This document shows, piece after piece, positions 32,808-43,439 of a stretch of DNA of 64,000 bases. Position numbers and translations under genes: made by a program. The stretch's first letter is position 1, and every line of letters starts with the position of its first letter. The notes beneath the pieces are model-generated. The model was not told the DNA's origin, searched no databases, and was given only the letters and a program-made list of their open reading frames with translations. This stretch comes from Tethya wilhelma (taxonomy: Eukaryota > Porifera > Demospongiae > Tethyida > Tethyidae), in assembly GCA_964030475.1 (NCBI GenBank), contig CAXIPT010000012.1, positions 1,163,640-1,227,639 on the forward strand. The letters run 5' to 3'.

Positions 32808-34954
32808 TTGTGGTACAGAGCATGGAGAAGAAGTATCCTTTTCAAGAGACTGTTGTGTACCCTCACCAGTACCAGTGAAGCTGGTGGCTATGATGTACTG
32901 GTTGTAGGTGGAGGCCATGCTGGCACAGAGGCTGCAGCAGCTGCCTCAAGAATGGGGGCTAATACTCTTCTCATTACACACAAGTTCAACACCATAGGTA
33001 AGTGCATAAACGTGTATGCTAATGGTGTAAATGTATTTGTAGTTGTCTCATCTTGATCTACTTGCATTGAAGTAAGCGTCTGATTTGCTTCAGTGTATGT
33101 TTATTCGAGGTTCTTATATTTAAGACTGGAGTAAGCCATTTCTCTAAAGTAAATTGTCCTCTTCTTTCCTGATCAAGTTATGCCATGTCACAATTCATTT
33201 GCTCCAGTTCAGTTTAGCAGTAATTATTACTGGCAAACTTTCCATACACCCTTGCTCAGATGCTCTCTTGAAAAGTTGAATAACTAGCTGTGTGCAAGAG
33301 TGAAAGTGACAGAAAGTTTCCGAAGCACTAGTAGAGAGTGCTCGGCTAGTCAAAATTAAGTCTGAGTGGCCTTTAGCTAGGACATCAGGTGTCCATAGCT
33401 TCATTCATAAAAAGACACTTCAAAAGCAAATGTAGTAGTTTTGCAATGATCTAATGAATATTTATTATGGAGTCAGCAACATTAAGTCTACGCTGTCCTT
33501 GTTTATTAACCCTTGGTGCGCATGCGCAGCAGGGGTTATGGTAGTCATGTTGTCTGTGTGTGTGTGTGTGTGTGTGTTCCAACTATATCTCAAGAACGGC
33601 AGCTCCAGTCTTCAAAAGCGGTATACCAAGGTAAAATAATCGAGATTATCTAAAAAAATTACACAAAGAATTCCACAAAAGCCTGTAGTTCCTGAGATAT
33701 GAAGCTTTTCAGCCTCTTTGAGCGCTAAGCTTCGAGGCCACACCCATAATTTTGGGGGACGAGCCTGAGCGAGCTTCCTAGCATAGACAATAGAAGCTTA
33801 GCTACTGATATGAAATGGCCTGAGGTCCTTTTACAAAGCAACAAAAGCCTATAGTTTCTGAAATCTGAGGCTTTTCAGCCTATCTGAGCTAAGCTTCGAG
33901 GCCACACCCATTCATCCTGTTAAAATTTTGGGGCAAGCATGAGGGGCGAGCCTGAGCGAGTCCAATAGCATAGCATAGCTTATTGATACACACTCATCCA
34001 ACTACATTATACAGAAATAACAATATAATGTTAGACTACACAATAAGCTGCTATAATATATCAAATACCATCAAAATACTTATAAGATTCAGCCTGTACC
34101 ACGGTATGATTATATGTACCCCGCACCAAGGGTTATGCACCTTGGTGCCTTCATTGAGTATGTATGTATGCCACCACAATTGCAGGAGAGATGTCATGCA
34201 ATCCTTCATTTGGTGGAATTGGTAAAGGTCACCTGTTGAGAGAAATAGATGCATTGGATGGACTGTGTGCAAGAGTTTGTGGTATGACTCATAAACCAAG
34301 CCTTCCCACCTTTGGTTTTAGAAGACCCAAAGAAACAAGGAAGGCCTGGTTTACAAGATACTGTTACCCCAGGATGCCTACCTCAGTGTTTCATGATTTA
34401 TTGTCTTGTGCCTATTAGATATGTCTGGGATTCAGTTTAGAGTCTTGAACAAGAGAAAAGGTCCTGCTGTATGGGTAAGTTGTGTATACCCAATAATAAA
34501 TTATAACTACTAAAGGCTACTTCACATAACTTCCTGTTGCGTTGCATTGCAAAGTGCAAAAGTTATTCAACAAAAGTTATTCGCACGCAAAATAATGTAA
34601 TGTAACACAAAAAAACTTTTTTCTAAATCTACATCAACATTGCATTGTATTTGCTGCATCACCAATTAAAAGTATTGCTATGCACAGCAACACAACATAT
34701 GTGAATTCAATCCTTACAACTTATTGCCTGCTCAGAGTGTGGCTCTGCACACAGTACAACATCATCATGACTGTGCTAATCATTCCTACAGGGAATACGG
34801 GCCCAAATTGACAGAGATCAGTATCGCACAAACATGCATCATGAGGTCGCTAATCTTCCTGGTCTCACCATAATGGAGGACTCTGTGGAGGATTTGGAGC
34901 TGCAGCCAACCAGCAATGAAAGCAACAAAATGAGAGTTACTGCTGCTTGTTTAG
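32808..34954 (+). CDS. MTO1: MTO1, exons 1-4 (5' part)
   Basis: Exons 32808-32997, 34186-34281, 34419-34474 and 34792-34954. The first encodes a basic, Arg-rich presequence ([16 protein letters not shown]), expected for mitochondrial import, then the FAD dinucleotide-binding motif [14 protein letters not shown]. Exons 2-4 contain [20 protein letters not shown] and [16 protein letters not shown], both hallmarks of MnmG/GidA. Exon 4 duplicates 14468-14630 with five changes. The reading stops at the N at 34960 just after the exon-4 donor; the rest of the protein is at 14936-17534. Joined at the shared exon, the two halves make a full-length MTO1, so this is one gene split by assembly rather than two pseudogenes. 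Intron 1 is 1.2 kb because of an inserted repeat element. Confidence 0.92.
33507..34135. mobile_element. Inverted-repeat element in MTO1 intron 1
   Basis: TAACCCTTGGTGCG (33507-33520) and CGCACCAAGGGTTA (34122-34135) are exact inverse ends of a 629-bp element. The interior holds two imperfect direct repeats of about 150 bp (around 33660-33790 and 33840-33980) sharing AGCTTCGAGGCCACACCCA and GGGCGAGCCTGAGCGAG. The latter words recur near 62365 (inverted) and 63951. A (GT)n run is at 33558-33577. No coding capacity. Confidence 0.65.
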
Positions 34955-34959
34955 GTTTG
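34697..34959 (+). repeat. Second copy of the 14373-14635 segment
   Basis: Same length as the first copy, six substitutions, no indel. It contains the complete MTO1 exon 4, ends at the contig edge and lacks the fold-back element found next to the other copy. Confidence 0.9.
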
Positions 34960-34960
34960 N
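34960..34960. other. Assembly gap (single N): MTO1 joined to SNRPB
   Basis: Left of the N is the donor of MTO1 exon 4; right of it is SNRPB intron 5. In the other copy these two points are about 5.8 kb apart (14635 and 20448), so the join skips the MTO1 3' half. Confidence 0.8.
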
Positions 34961-34985
34961 GTAAACATACATGCCGAAGTACACG

Positions 34986-34987
<2 letters not shown>

Positions 34988-35060
<73 letters not shown>
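34988..35060. repeat. (GA)n microsatellite in SNRPB intron
   Basis: About 36 GA units. The equivalent tract in the other SNRPB copy (20475-20507) is less than half as long, a length polymorphism between the two copies. Confidence 0.9.
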
Positions 35061-35062
<2 letters not shown>

Positions 35063-35069
35063 TCCATAC

Positions 35070-36117
35070 CTGGTGGTGGGCCATGTCCAGGAGCACCAGC
35101 AGGAGGAAGGTTGTATGTTTGAGGACCAGAAGCTAAAAACAACAAAACATTCAACAGCTAGTTCACTCAACATCACTATCAGCTGTTTACATAATTCTTA
35201 CAAACAAATCTATACATTTAAACTTTGGGAAACTGATACTTTGAATAAATTTACAAGAGAATTGATATTTCCCAAACTCACTGGTGGTAAACACATGAAT
35301 AGTAAACAAAACATTTGCCTCCCAGATTATAGGAAAGCAAAAGTTGAAAGTGTACCTGCTGTTTGTCCAGTTTGAGGGGTCATCATCTGAGGTGTTGGTC
35401 CACCTACACCTCTCACTGGCCCTGTTAACCCTACAATGGTAGCAAACACATAACACTTCTGAAGATACAATCATAATAAAGGATTTATTGACAAGAACTA
35501 CAATACCACTAGAGAACCTCCACATTTATTAAGCCAAAACATTTAACAGTAGTGAATCAAACTTTGTACCGCTACCACTCACCTGCAGGAGCTGATCCTA
35601 CACCCATGGGTACACCTCTGCCTGCAGCCCTGCCAACACCAGGACCTCCTCGTGCTGCTTCCCCTTTAGAACTTCGACTACGATCCTAAACCAAGGAAGA
35701 GTTTAACATGTAAGCACATGGACCTTCAATAGTTACATATCACTCATATAATGAGTAGTCTTTTGCACTCACCTTTCGTGGAGGTGGACCCTCCACTGTT
35801 AAAGACACTAAATTCATTCCTCTTAATAGGACTAAGCCAAGTGTTCTCTTTTCTTCTCTGTCAGGAGCACGTCCACCTTTGGGTCTAATCTTACGAAATT
35901 CATCACAGTCTGCTAGCACTAAATTCATGTGGCGATCAAAAGCTAAGAAAGTGCCTACAAACATTCGACCATCTAATAGAACAATTCTTATGCGGTGGTT
36001 CATATAGTTCATAAGTTTTGAACTCTTGCTCAACTGCAGAAAATAGAATTATTGTACAAGTTCACACTATACAAATCATAATGGAACATCCAGCCTATTC
36101 ACATAGGCACTCACCAT
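35070..36117 (-). CDS. SNRPB: SNRPB second copy, exons 1-5 only
   Basis: Exons 36115-36117 (ATG only), 35773-36033, 35583-35685, 35356-35430 and 35070-35132 match the first copy in length and splice phase. The Sm-domain product is identical. The last two exons (the PPPGM-rich end and the stop) are not present because the contig begins at 34961. Differences from 18379-21581 are mostly silent or intronic, which argues for an allele or very recent duplicate rather than a diverged paralogue. On this copy the upstream region runs into the receptor phosphatase gene, giving a divergent SNRPB/phosphatase arrangement with about 600 bp between start codons. Confidence 0.88.
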
Positions 36118-36715
36118 TTTGGCTTCAGTTGAACAGATTTGTCTGTAAAATAATGTGCAAAGCACAAAGTTATGAACTTATGATGCGCTACAAATAGAAC
36201 AGAAGTACAGAGTCCACACCTTTCAAACTGTTAGGTGCTGTCAAGAGAAGATGCAGTTATATTTCAATGAATCTAATCACTTGTCTCCTTGTAGCTAGCG
36301 ACGAATTTAAGTCTTGTACAGCTACTTGAATCTTGGTTTGAGACTCTCAGTTCAGATCTGAACGTTCCTGAACTCCAACGACACACGTGGATTAAAGCGC
36401 GCGATGCAGAATTTGGAATTGGGTACAGTCTGAAACCACGTGCCAACATGGGAATGTGCCATAAGCAATAATGTTGAAGTGCGCGATGTCTTCGATCTAG
36501 TGCGTGAGATTTATCTCAAGCCTGTGGATATCATAAGGTCTTGTGTGGAGTTGTTACATCAGAGAAAAGGGAGAGCAGCTTCTTCCAGTGACCGACTAGT
36601 ACTGATCTGATCGGGCAGCTTTAATTAAAAAAATAATCTTGATTTCTGTTGCATTTGTGATAGTGGCCTGGCACTGAAGTTATCCAACCTGCAGTTGCCC
36701 AGATCCTAAAGTACA
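36118..36715. promoter_or_regulatory. Divergent spacer, SNRPB copy 2 / receptor phosphatase
   Basis: About 600 bp with no ORF. It holds the SNRPB promoter side (shared with 21582-22117 up to 36655) and the phosphatase 5' region. CACGTG words occur at 36385-36390 and 36437-36442, in positions conserved in the other copy. No TATA box is recognised. Confidence 0.4.
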
Positions 36716-39700
36716 ATGAATAACAACAATACTACTAATGGCATGACAGAGTCCAGTAACAAGACTTCAACAGTGACCTCAAGTGAGGTCACTAGTATGG
36801 TAGTCAGCAGCAGCAGCACAGCTATCACTAATAATTCTCTGACAATGAATGAAACTACAACACAGATAAGTTCAATGTCATCATCTTATGTGATACACAC
36901 GGATTACAGTGAAACTCTACCCTCGATACCTACCAGTACAGGTAAGAAAATAAAATTATTATAGTTGACTAGCATTGGAAAATTATGATACATAATTAGT
37001 ATAATTATTTAAAGACAACACCCTCTTCAGGCTGTCATGAACATTGATGCATGATATTACAGCCTTGTACAACAATTATTGGCTTCTGAGTTTTCACAAA
37101 AGCAAACAATCATCAGATCACAAGTATCACAGACTATTTTTATAGATTTTGTTGCAGACACATGCAGCAACATGCACATATGCATACTAACACACACCCA
37201 CATGCGCACTTGCACACACCGAATGTTTAACCCCATCTGATGTATTTCTCTAATATGGTAGTGGTGGTTATGGCTCATAACTCCTTCTCTCAGGCAAAAT
37301 AACAAAGCGGTTATGGTCCATAATGTACTCTTAATATCTTAATTGTATGTAGTCCATTAACCACTTAACTCTACAGTATAAAATAACTATACCAAGATAG
37401 CTGTACAAAAAGCATCATTATTATTATCAAGGATAACTGTACAATTATATTATAATAGAGTAGAGGTTAGCAGAAAAACTTAACTTTGAACCATTATACC
37501 AGGCCACGGACATCTTGAGACAAACAGCAATATGTTTTCTCAATATAAATTATTTTACATAAATTTTTGCAGATATCCCTCCAACTACATCTGAACCTCC
37601 CACTAATGTAGCACCAAATGGGATATTTGATGGTGTTAACCGTTTCATCCTAATTGGTTGTGTTGGTAGCTTTGTGATCATTTTTCTTATTCTTCTGCTG
37701 TCGATCCTTGTTTGCATTATAACTAGGTGAGTATACCTTATTAACTCCACGGTAACAATTTTACACTGTATTGAAGTATATGATATGATTTGCAGGAAAA
37801 ATAGGAGACCAAGTTCAAGAAAGGCTGTGAGACTTAGTAACCAGAATGTCCGAAGAAAGATCTCCGATAGACCAGATCTTCCACTTGTCAAACGAGACTA
37901 CAACTGCAATGAAGATGTACTGGATAGTGATCTTGATGAAGGTTAATTAATAATACTACCATATAGTGCAAACCATTGGCGGGAATAAAATTTGGCAGAT
38001 TGTGAAATTTATTTGGGGGTAGTACTCACAGCGATACACATATTCTGTATGGGCTGTGCAAGAATGACTGTTTAATATTGGCAATCCTTACCAAAACTGC
38101 CAATCAGCCAATATTAAAATCTGCCAAATCTTTGTGCTTTACAGTGTGAATATGCATCTGACTGTATAGTAAAAACTGAGAAAAATTAATATTACAATCA
38201 TGTATGTTTGTCATCCTTGCACACACGCTGTGAAAATGATTTTTATGTGCCTGTATAGATGTTGAGGATGGTGGATATTTTATGCCTATACCAAAGAGTA
38301 GTTTTTCACAGCATGTCGAGCAGATGCATTCTGATGCAGACAGGGGATTTGAAGAGGAGTATGAGGTACACTACAATGCGCATGATTTGGTATTATTGTG
38401 AGTATGAATGCATTGATTGACTGTAGACATTGAGCTTTAGACCTACAAGTTCGTATGATGTTTCAAAGTTACCACATAACGTAGTGAAGAACAGATTCGA
38501 AAACATCTTTCCATGTGAGTTTCTGTATGGGTGATCAATCACTATTATTATGACTGAGTTATTTCTTCATAAGTGAAAAGATGTAGTGAGACTGATTTCC
38601 CTGTAAAGAAACTGACTTCCTCAGTTTAAAATAATTATCTGAAAAAATAGAAACTAAGTACTGTATGTACCTCATACCATGCATTAAACAGATAATTTTT
38701 CTCGTGTAAAACCGTCAAAAGTCAATGATGATGAAGGCTCCGACTATATTAATGCCAGCTACATTGATGTAAGTATATGTAATGGTAGTATTGTATGTAC
38801 AGAATATAATATCATTTTTTATGCTTTCTATATATAGGGTTACAATAGGAAGAATGCTTATATTGCAGCACAAGGTATGGAATAAAATCGTAGTGTGGTC
38901 ATAATTATAAAAATTAATAACAATTATTGTTATGCTGGTAATTAAGAAAAATAACTTATGACTTTTGTGTTTTTTCCACATTAGGTCCTTTGAGAAATAC
39001 AATCGATGATTTTTGGAGAATGATTTGGGAGTTGAATCTCACCAGTATTGTTATGCTTACAGAAACGTTTGAAGCAGGAAGGGTAAGTTTTGATCATATT
39101 TCAATGTTATTTGTGATGTGTTTACACAAATACTGTCAGTGATCTACATGGTTGATAAACTTGATTTAGCTCAAAACATTGAAATGTTAGCCTTGTTCCT
39201 AGGCTCCACTTTGACCTCGCACACTTCCATTTCATTTACTGAGAGAGAGTCTGGGAAAAGGCTATAGTTCAAAGACTCCTCAAGTACATTTTCCACATCA
39301 GAAATGTATTTTCGACATTAAACATATTTGGGTAATTTCTCTTGGGTTACAGATCCCTGGAGACCAAACTAGTTATAGATAAATTAGATAATTTTATTTC
39401 TTGTGGATTATTAATTCTATAATAGGAGAAATGTGAACAGTACTGGCCAGGTATCTTGAACACTGAGTGGAATGTTGGCTGTAACATAGGTGTCACTCTG
39501 ACTGAGCAGAAGCAGTATGCTGAATACAAAGTGAAAACACTCAATGTCACTGATGTGAGTTGAACTTGCCTTGCTAATCATAAAAGTTCTATTCTTGCTA
39601 AATCTGATCTTCTGGATTGGCACCATGCTAGCTAACTTTATAGTAGTGCTGAATCCCCTGTAACAAATTATTGTTGTTGTAACATACTACTCTAGGTATC

Positions 39701-42255
39701 TGACGATGATTCACCTGTGTTGGTAGTTACACACTACCACTTCTCTGCATGGCCTGACCATGGCGTACCAGCTGATAAAACCAGTATGATTCAGTTCATT
39801 CACAGGCTGAGGAAGGTTCATCCCTACTATGACTCTCCCCCACTACTGGTCCACTGTAGTGCTGGTGTGGGTCGCTCCGGCACATTCATTGCCTTGGACA
39901 GTATGCTGCAGAGGATGCAGGTTGAAGATGATCTCAACATTTATGAGTTTGTCAGCAAAATGAGAAAGAAGCGCGTGCTAATGGTCCAAACTGATGTAAG
40001 GAAGGCTTTACGCCATACAAATTACACTGGTATTGTTTAATTCCTATGTACTGTCATGATAATATACATACAGCAACAGTACACCTTTATTCATGATGCA
40101 TTGGAGGAGTTCATCACGTGTGGAGACACTTCAATTCTTGTCACTAACATTAGGGTCACAATAAACAAGCTCAGCAAAGTTTCCCAAGATGGAGAGAAAA
40201 GTGGATTCGCAAAACAATTTGAGGTCCGTCACGTATATATTGCATACAGCACAATAGCAACTGAAAGTAACTGTAGACTTTATTTCATTCTGGGATTTTG
40301 TTTTATCTATATTATAGCTACTGAATCATGTCTCTTCAAAGCTGACAAATCTGAATAGCAGTGAAGCAATAGCAGAGTACAATGCGGACAAGAATCGCTC
40401 CATTGTGCACATTCCATGTACGTACTATCATAAATCAGTATAATAACCTCAACCCCAGGCTCTTGCCTGGCAAATTTTGTTTGAAATTAAGATTTAAGGA
40501 TAAAAAAGGTCACTTACTTTTGAAGAAAATATGTTATAATGGAATCAAGAGCTAAGGAACAATTAAGGCTGACATAGTGTTGTTATAATTATCACATTCC
40601 TCTTTGATGAGTAGATAATATGGCATGCTTTGCTAAGCTCTATTGTGCCACAAATATTTGTATATAGTTCCATTAGTTTTTAATTTACACAGTGCATTAA
40701 TTAAAGCACTGCCAATTCAAAGTATTTCTACTCCAATACTGTTTAGGTGTATACAAGACCTCAATTAGCTTGCTAATATTTTGATCTCTTCCATTGCCAA
40801 GAACTTCTGAGTGGTTAAGTACAAACTGTAATATCATAGTGTTGATGTACACTTTCTGCAGATAACAAAACAAGAGTCATTTTAAAGAACACTGGAATCA
40901 AGGGAACTGATTATATCAATGCCAGTTTCATTGATGTAAGACTGATAGTAATTTTTCTATGAACTTAAAAATCAGTTTATATTCACACTATTCAACTCAT
41001 ATATAGGGGTACAAGCATCGAAGGTCCTTCATTGCTACTCAAGGTCCACTAAAGAGTACTGTTAATGACTTTTGGAGAATGCTATGGGAGCACAAGAGTC
41101 GAGTAATAGTTATGTTGTGTAACCTCACAGAGAATGAAGAGGTGAGCATTAATTTTAGTATCAATACCTCATTCCTGCAGTGATATTAGATTGGTCAATT
41201 AAGTTATAGACCATGAATGACTCCATTGATGCTGATCAATTTATAACTTTTTTTTTCGTAATGTAGGAGAGCTGTGCTCAGTTTTGGCCAGGGGAAGTTG
41301 ATAAAACAGTTATCTATGGAAAACTTAAAGTGAAGATGACGAGTGAAATGGCTCATAAGCAATACACTATTCGGAAGTTTCAAATAGGAGAAGATACTCC
41401 ATACCTTATACCAGTATTATAATTATTGTAATCATATTATTATAGATTTATAGTAAGACTAGCTTATAGCTATAATATAGCCTGGCCTCTATTGAAACTC
41501 TGAGACTCAGCCATATGTAGATCATATGGTTCTGCAGAAGTTTGGTGCCTTCCTCTTAGGATCCCTATTTTCTCATACATTAACAGTAACTATTATTATG
41601 CACATACCTGCATACCTTATGACATAATCATTGTTAGAGTATGAAAATCAGAGCATCATGTTAATTGTTGCATACAGGGGGTTCCTGATGGAGTGGTAAT
41701 AACACACATTCAACACACTGCTTGGCCACGTCAGGGAGAGCTTACTTGTACAGCATCTGTACTTCAAGTATTGGATGAAGTTCTGAAGGTACAAATGAGC
41801 ACAGGAAACAATACAATAACAGTCATCTGCAAGTAAGTTTACTAGTGACCATGCATAATATTATAGGCATTTTTGGATAGCAAGCAACATATTCATACAT
41901 GTAGTTTGTCCTACAGTACAATGAGTAGTAATGCATGACATTACTATATAGTCACTACTACCTTGTTTTCAGCAATGGTGCTGGTAGGAGTGGTACATTC
42001 ATTGCAGTATACTCTCAGATTGAGAAACTCAAAGTTGAAGGGATGATTGATGTCTTCCAATTCATTAAAGCTCAGCGGATACAAAGACCCAACATGGTCA
42101 CTGAGCTGGTAAGTTGACATCAAGAATTGCATGGCACTGTGTTAATACTTTGTTCTTACTGTATACAGAATCAGTTCATCTTTTGCCATCAAGTATTAGC
42201 TGATTTTCTAGACACTTTTGAGAACTATGCCAATTTTAAAGATATTAAACTCTAA
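36716..42255 (+). CDS. Receptor-type protein tyrosine phosphatase with tandem PTP domains
   Basis: Eighteen exons total 2346 nt (781 residues), from 36716-36941 through 42169-42255. The N-terminus is a short Ser/Thr/Asn-rich ectodomain with many N-glycosylation sequons. Exon 2 encodes the single membrane helix ([19 protein letters not shown]). D1 follows (residues about 235-500): [35 protein letters not shown], the WPD loop [11 protein letters not shown] and the catalytic loop [17 protein letters not shown] (exon 39696-39995). D2 (exons 40318-42255) has the same layout but HTAWPRQGE in place of the WPD loop and [15 protein letters not shown] in the P loop. Cys and Arg remain, but the WPD aspartate and the His before Cys are lost, so D2 is probably regulatory, as in many RPTPs. 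The architecture resembles PTPRA/PTPRE by size. No signal peptide is seen at the ATG at 36716, so an upstream exon may be missing. Confidence 0.9.
37957..38150. mobile_element. TACCATATAG-ended MITE in a phosphatase intron
   Basis: TACCATATAGTGCAAACCA starts the element. Its segment TTGGCGGGAATAAAATTTGG is the inverse complement of 44229-44250 in the 44065 element, so both belong to one subfamily. The right end is decayed and its limit approximate. Confidence 0.55.
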
Positions 42256-42684
42256 CATGCATGTGACAATATATTTTTTAGTCACTTTTTTAAAATTTAT
42301 AGACAGCTAGCTATTATAATATAGTCACACAGCAGTATGATTGTATGTATACACTAACGTTTGGGATATAGGGCATCATGCACAATAATTCTCTCTACTA
42401 TAAAGCAGCAAAACATGCAAGCCAAATAATAGCTAAACACATAATATATGGTATTATAATTTTTATTATTCAATAATCATTACCAAGTGTATAATATGCT
42501 GTAAACACAGGCACAACAATAAACTTTTAATTAATATATACAACATACAACTTCACTAATGACTACATGCACAATCATACTAAATGAGTTGCTTTTTCTT
42601 CCTGACAGTACACCTAGCCTGTGCAGAAACATAGAAATGTTATGATAATCATTGTGCAATGATAAAAGTAGTCTTCTTACCTTT
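42256..42684. other. Convergent 3' spacer, phosphatase / COX5A
   Basis: 429 bp of AT-rich sequence between two convergent stop codons. It contains the two 3' UTRs; TTTATTATTCAATAATC-like words around 42460 may be polyadenylation signals. No ORF. Confidence 0.5.
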
Positions 42685-43363
42685 CTATGCAAGGCCAAGT
42701 TCTTCAGGAGTACTTATTCCCAGCTCTTCCAATATGGGTCGGACTTCACCAATCACATAGTTATATGTCGCTTGATTACCTGCACTTTTCTCCTTCACTG
42801 ATTCCAATATGCGTATAGCCATGGGAACGTCACTCAGCCTCCTAGCAGCTTTCAGCATGGCTTCAACAATCTTTGGCTCAGGTACAAGATCATGACCATA
42901 CAGATCATTTAATCCTTTCCGTAGTTCCCAACCATCGATGTCCTCACGATTGAAATATGCTACCCATTGAGCATCAAACTCTTCCTCAGTTAGCTCAGCC
43001 TTTTCAGACGAGTAACGACGTAACAGGGCAACAGAGTCTGGAAAAGGTGGGCTTTATTTAGAAAAACACACTACACTATGTTTATACAAGTCTGTTAAAT
43101 ATTGAACTAGATACCCGTAACACAATTAAAGCAATAGTCATTATAATCTTCTCTACTCGTGCATGATATCAAATGAAAAAGAGAACACACAAACACACCA
43201 TAGATAAATGAGGGCTAACACACACACACATACACATACACCCACTCCTATATAATTTTTACTTACTAGGAGTTGCAACGACTCTAGGTGTCAAAGTCAC
43301 CCTCGCTCTAGGTAGGGTAGTAACCCTGAAGACTCTCGATACAATCAGCCTCGCAGCGCTCAT
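42685..43363 (-). CDS. COX5A: Cytochrome c oxidase subunit 5A
   Basis: Two reverse-strand exons, 43267-43363 and 42685-43037, make 149 residues, close to the usual size of the precursor. Exon 1 is an Arg-rich presequence ([20 protein letters not shown]) without acidic residues, as expected for matrix import. Exon 2 carries the mature protein with the family blocks [46 protein letters not shown] and the C-terminal [17 protein letters not shown]5A is a nuclear-encoded, matrix-side subunit of complex IV. The gene is head-to-head with the selenophosphate synthetase gene, 76 bp away. Confidence 0.95.
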
Positions 43364-43439
43364 AATGGATCAAACAAACAGCAGGTCGAGACAAGTGGGT
43401 CAAGGCAAAGGTCAAGGATCAATGGTCACGTGACCTAAT
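43364..43439. promoter_or_regulatory. 76-bp divergent promoter, COX5A / SPS2
   Basis: The two start codons are separated by only 76 bp. The stretch has no TATA box. It contains GGTCACGTGACC (43424-43435), a perfect palindrome around a CACGTG E-box, about 4 bp from the SPS2 ATG, and AAGGTCAAGG words near 43404-43420 resembling nuclear-receptor half sites. The motif reading is inference; position makes a shared promoter very likely. Confidence 0.55.

Noticed and set aside
34834..35375. Fusion ORFs running from MTO1 exon 4 through RERERE repeats into SNRPB introns
   Set aside because: They cross the N at 34960 and a GA microsatellite; the apparent proteins are artefacts.
35070..36117. True SNRPB gene duplication
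   Set aside because: Both copies end exactly at Ns and overlap as adjoining contigs would, with allele-level divergence, so a duplicate locus is the less likely explanation.
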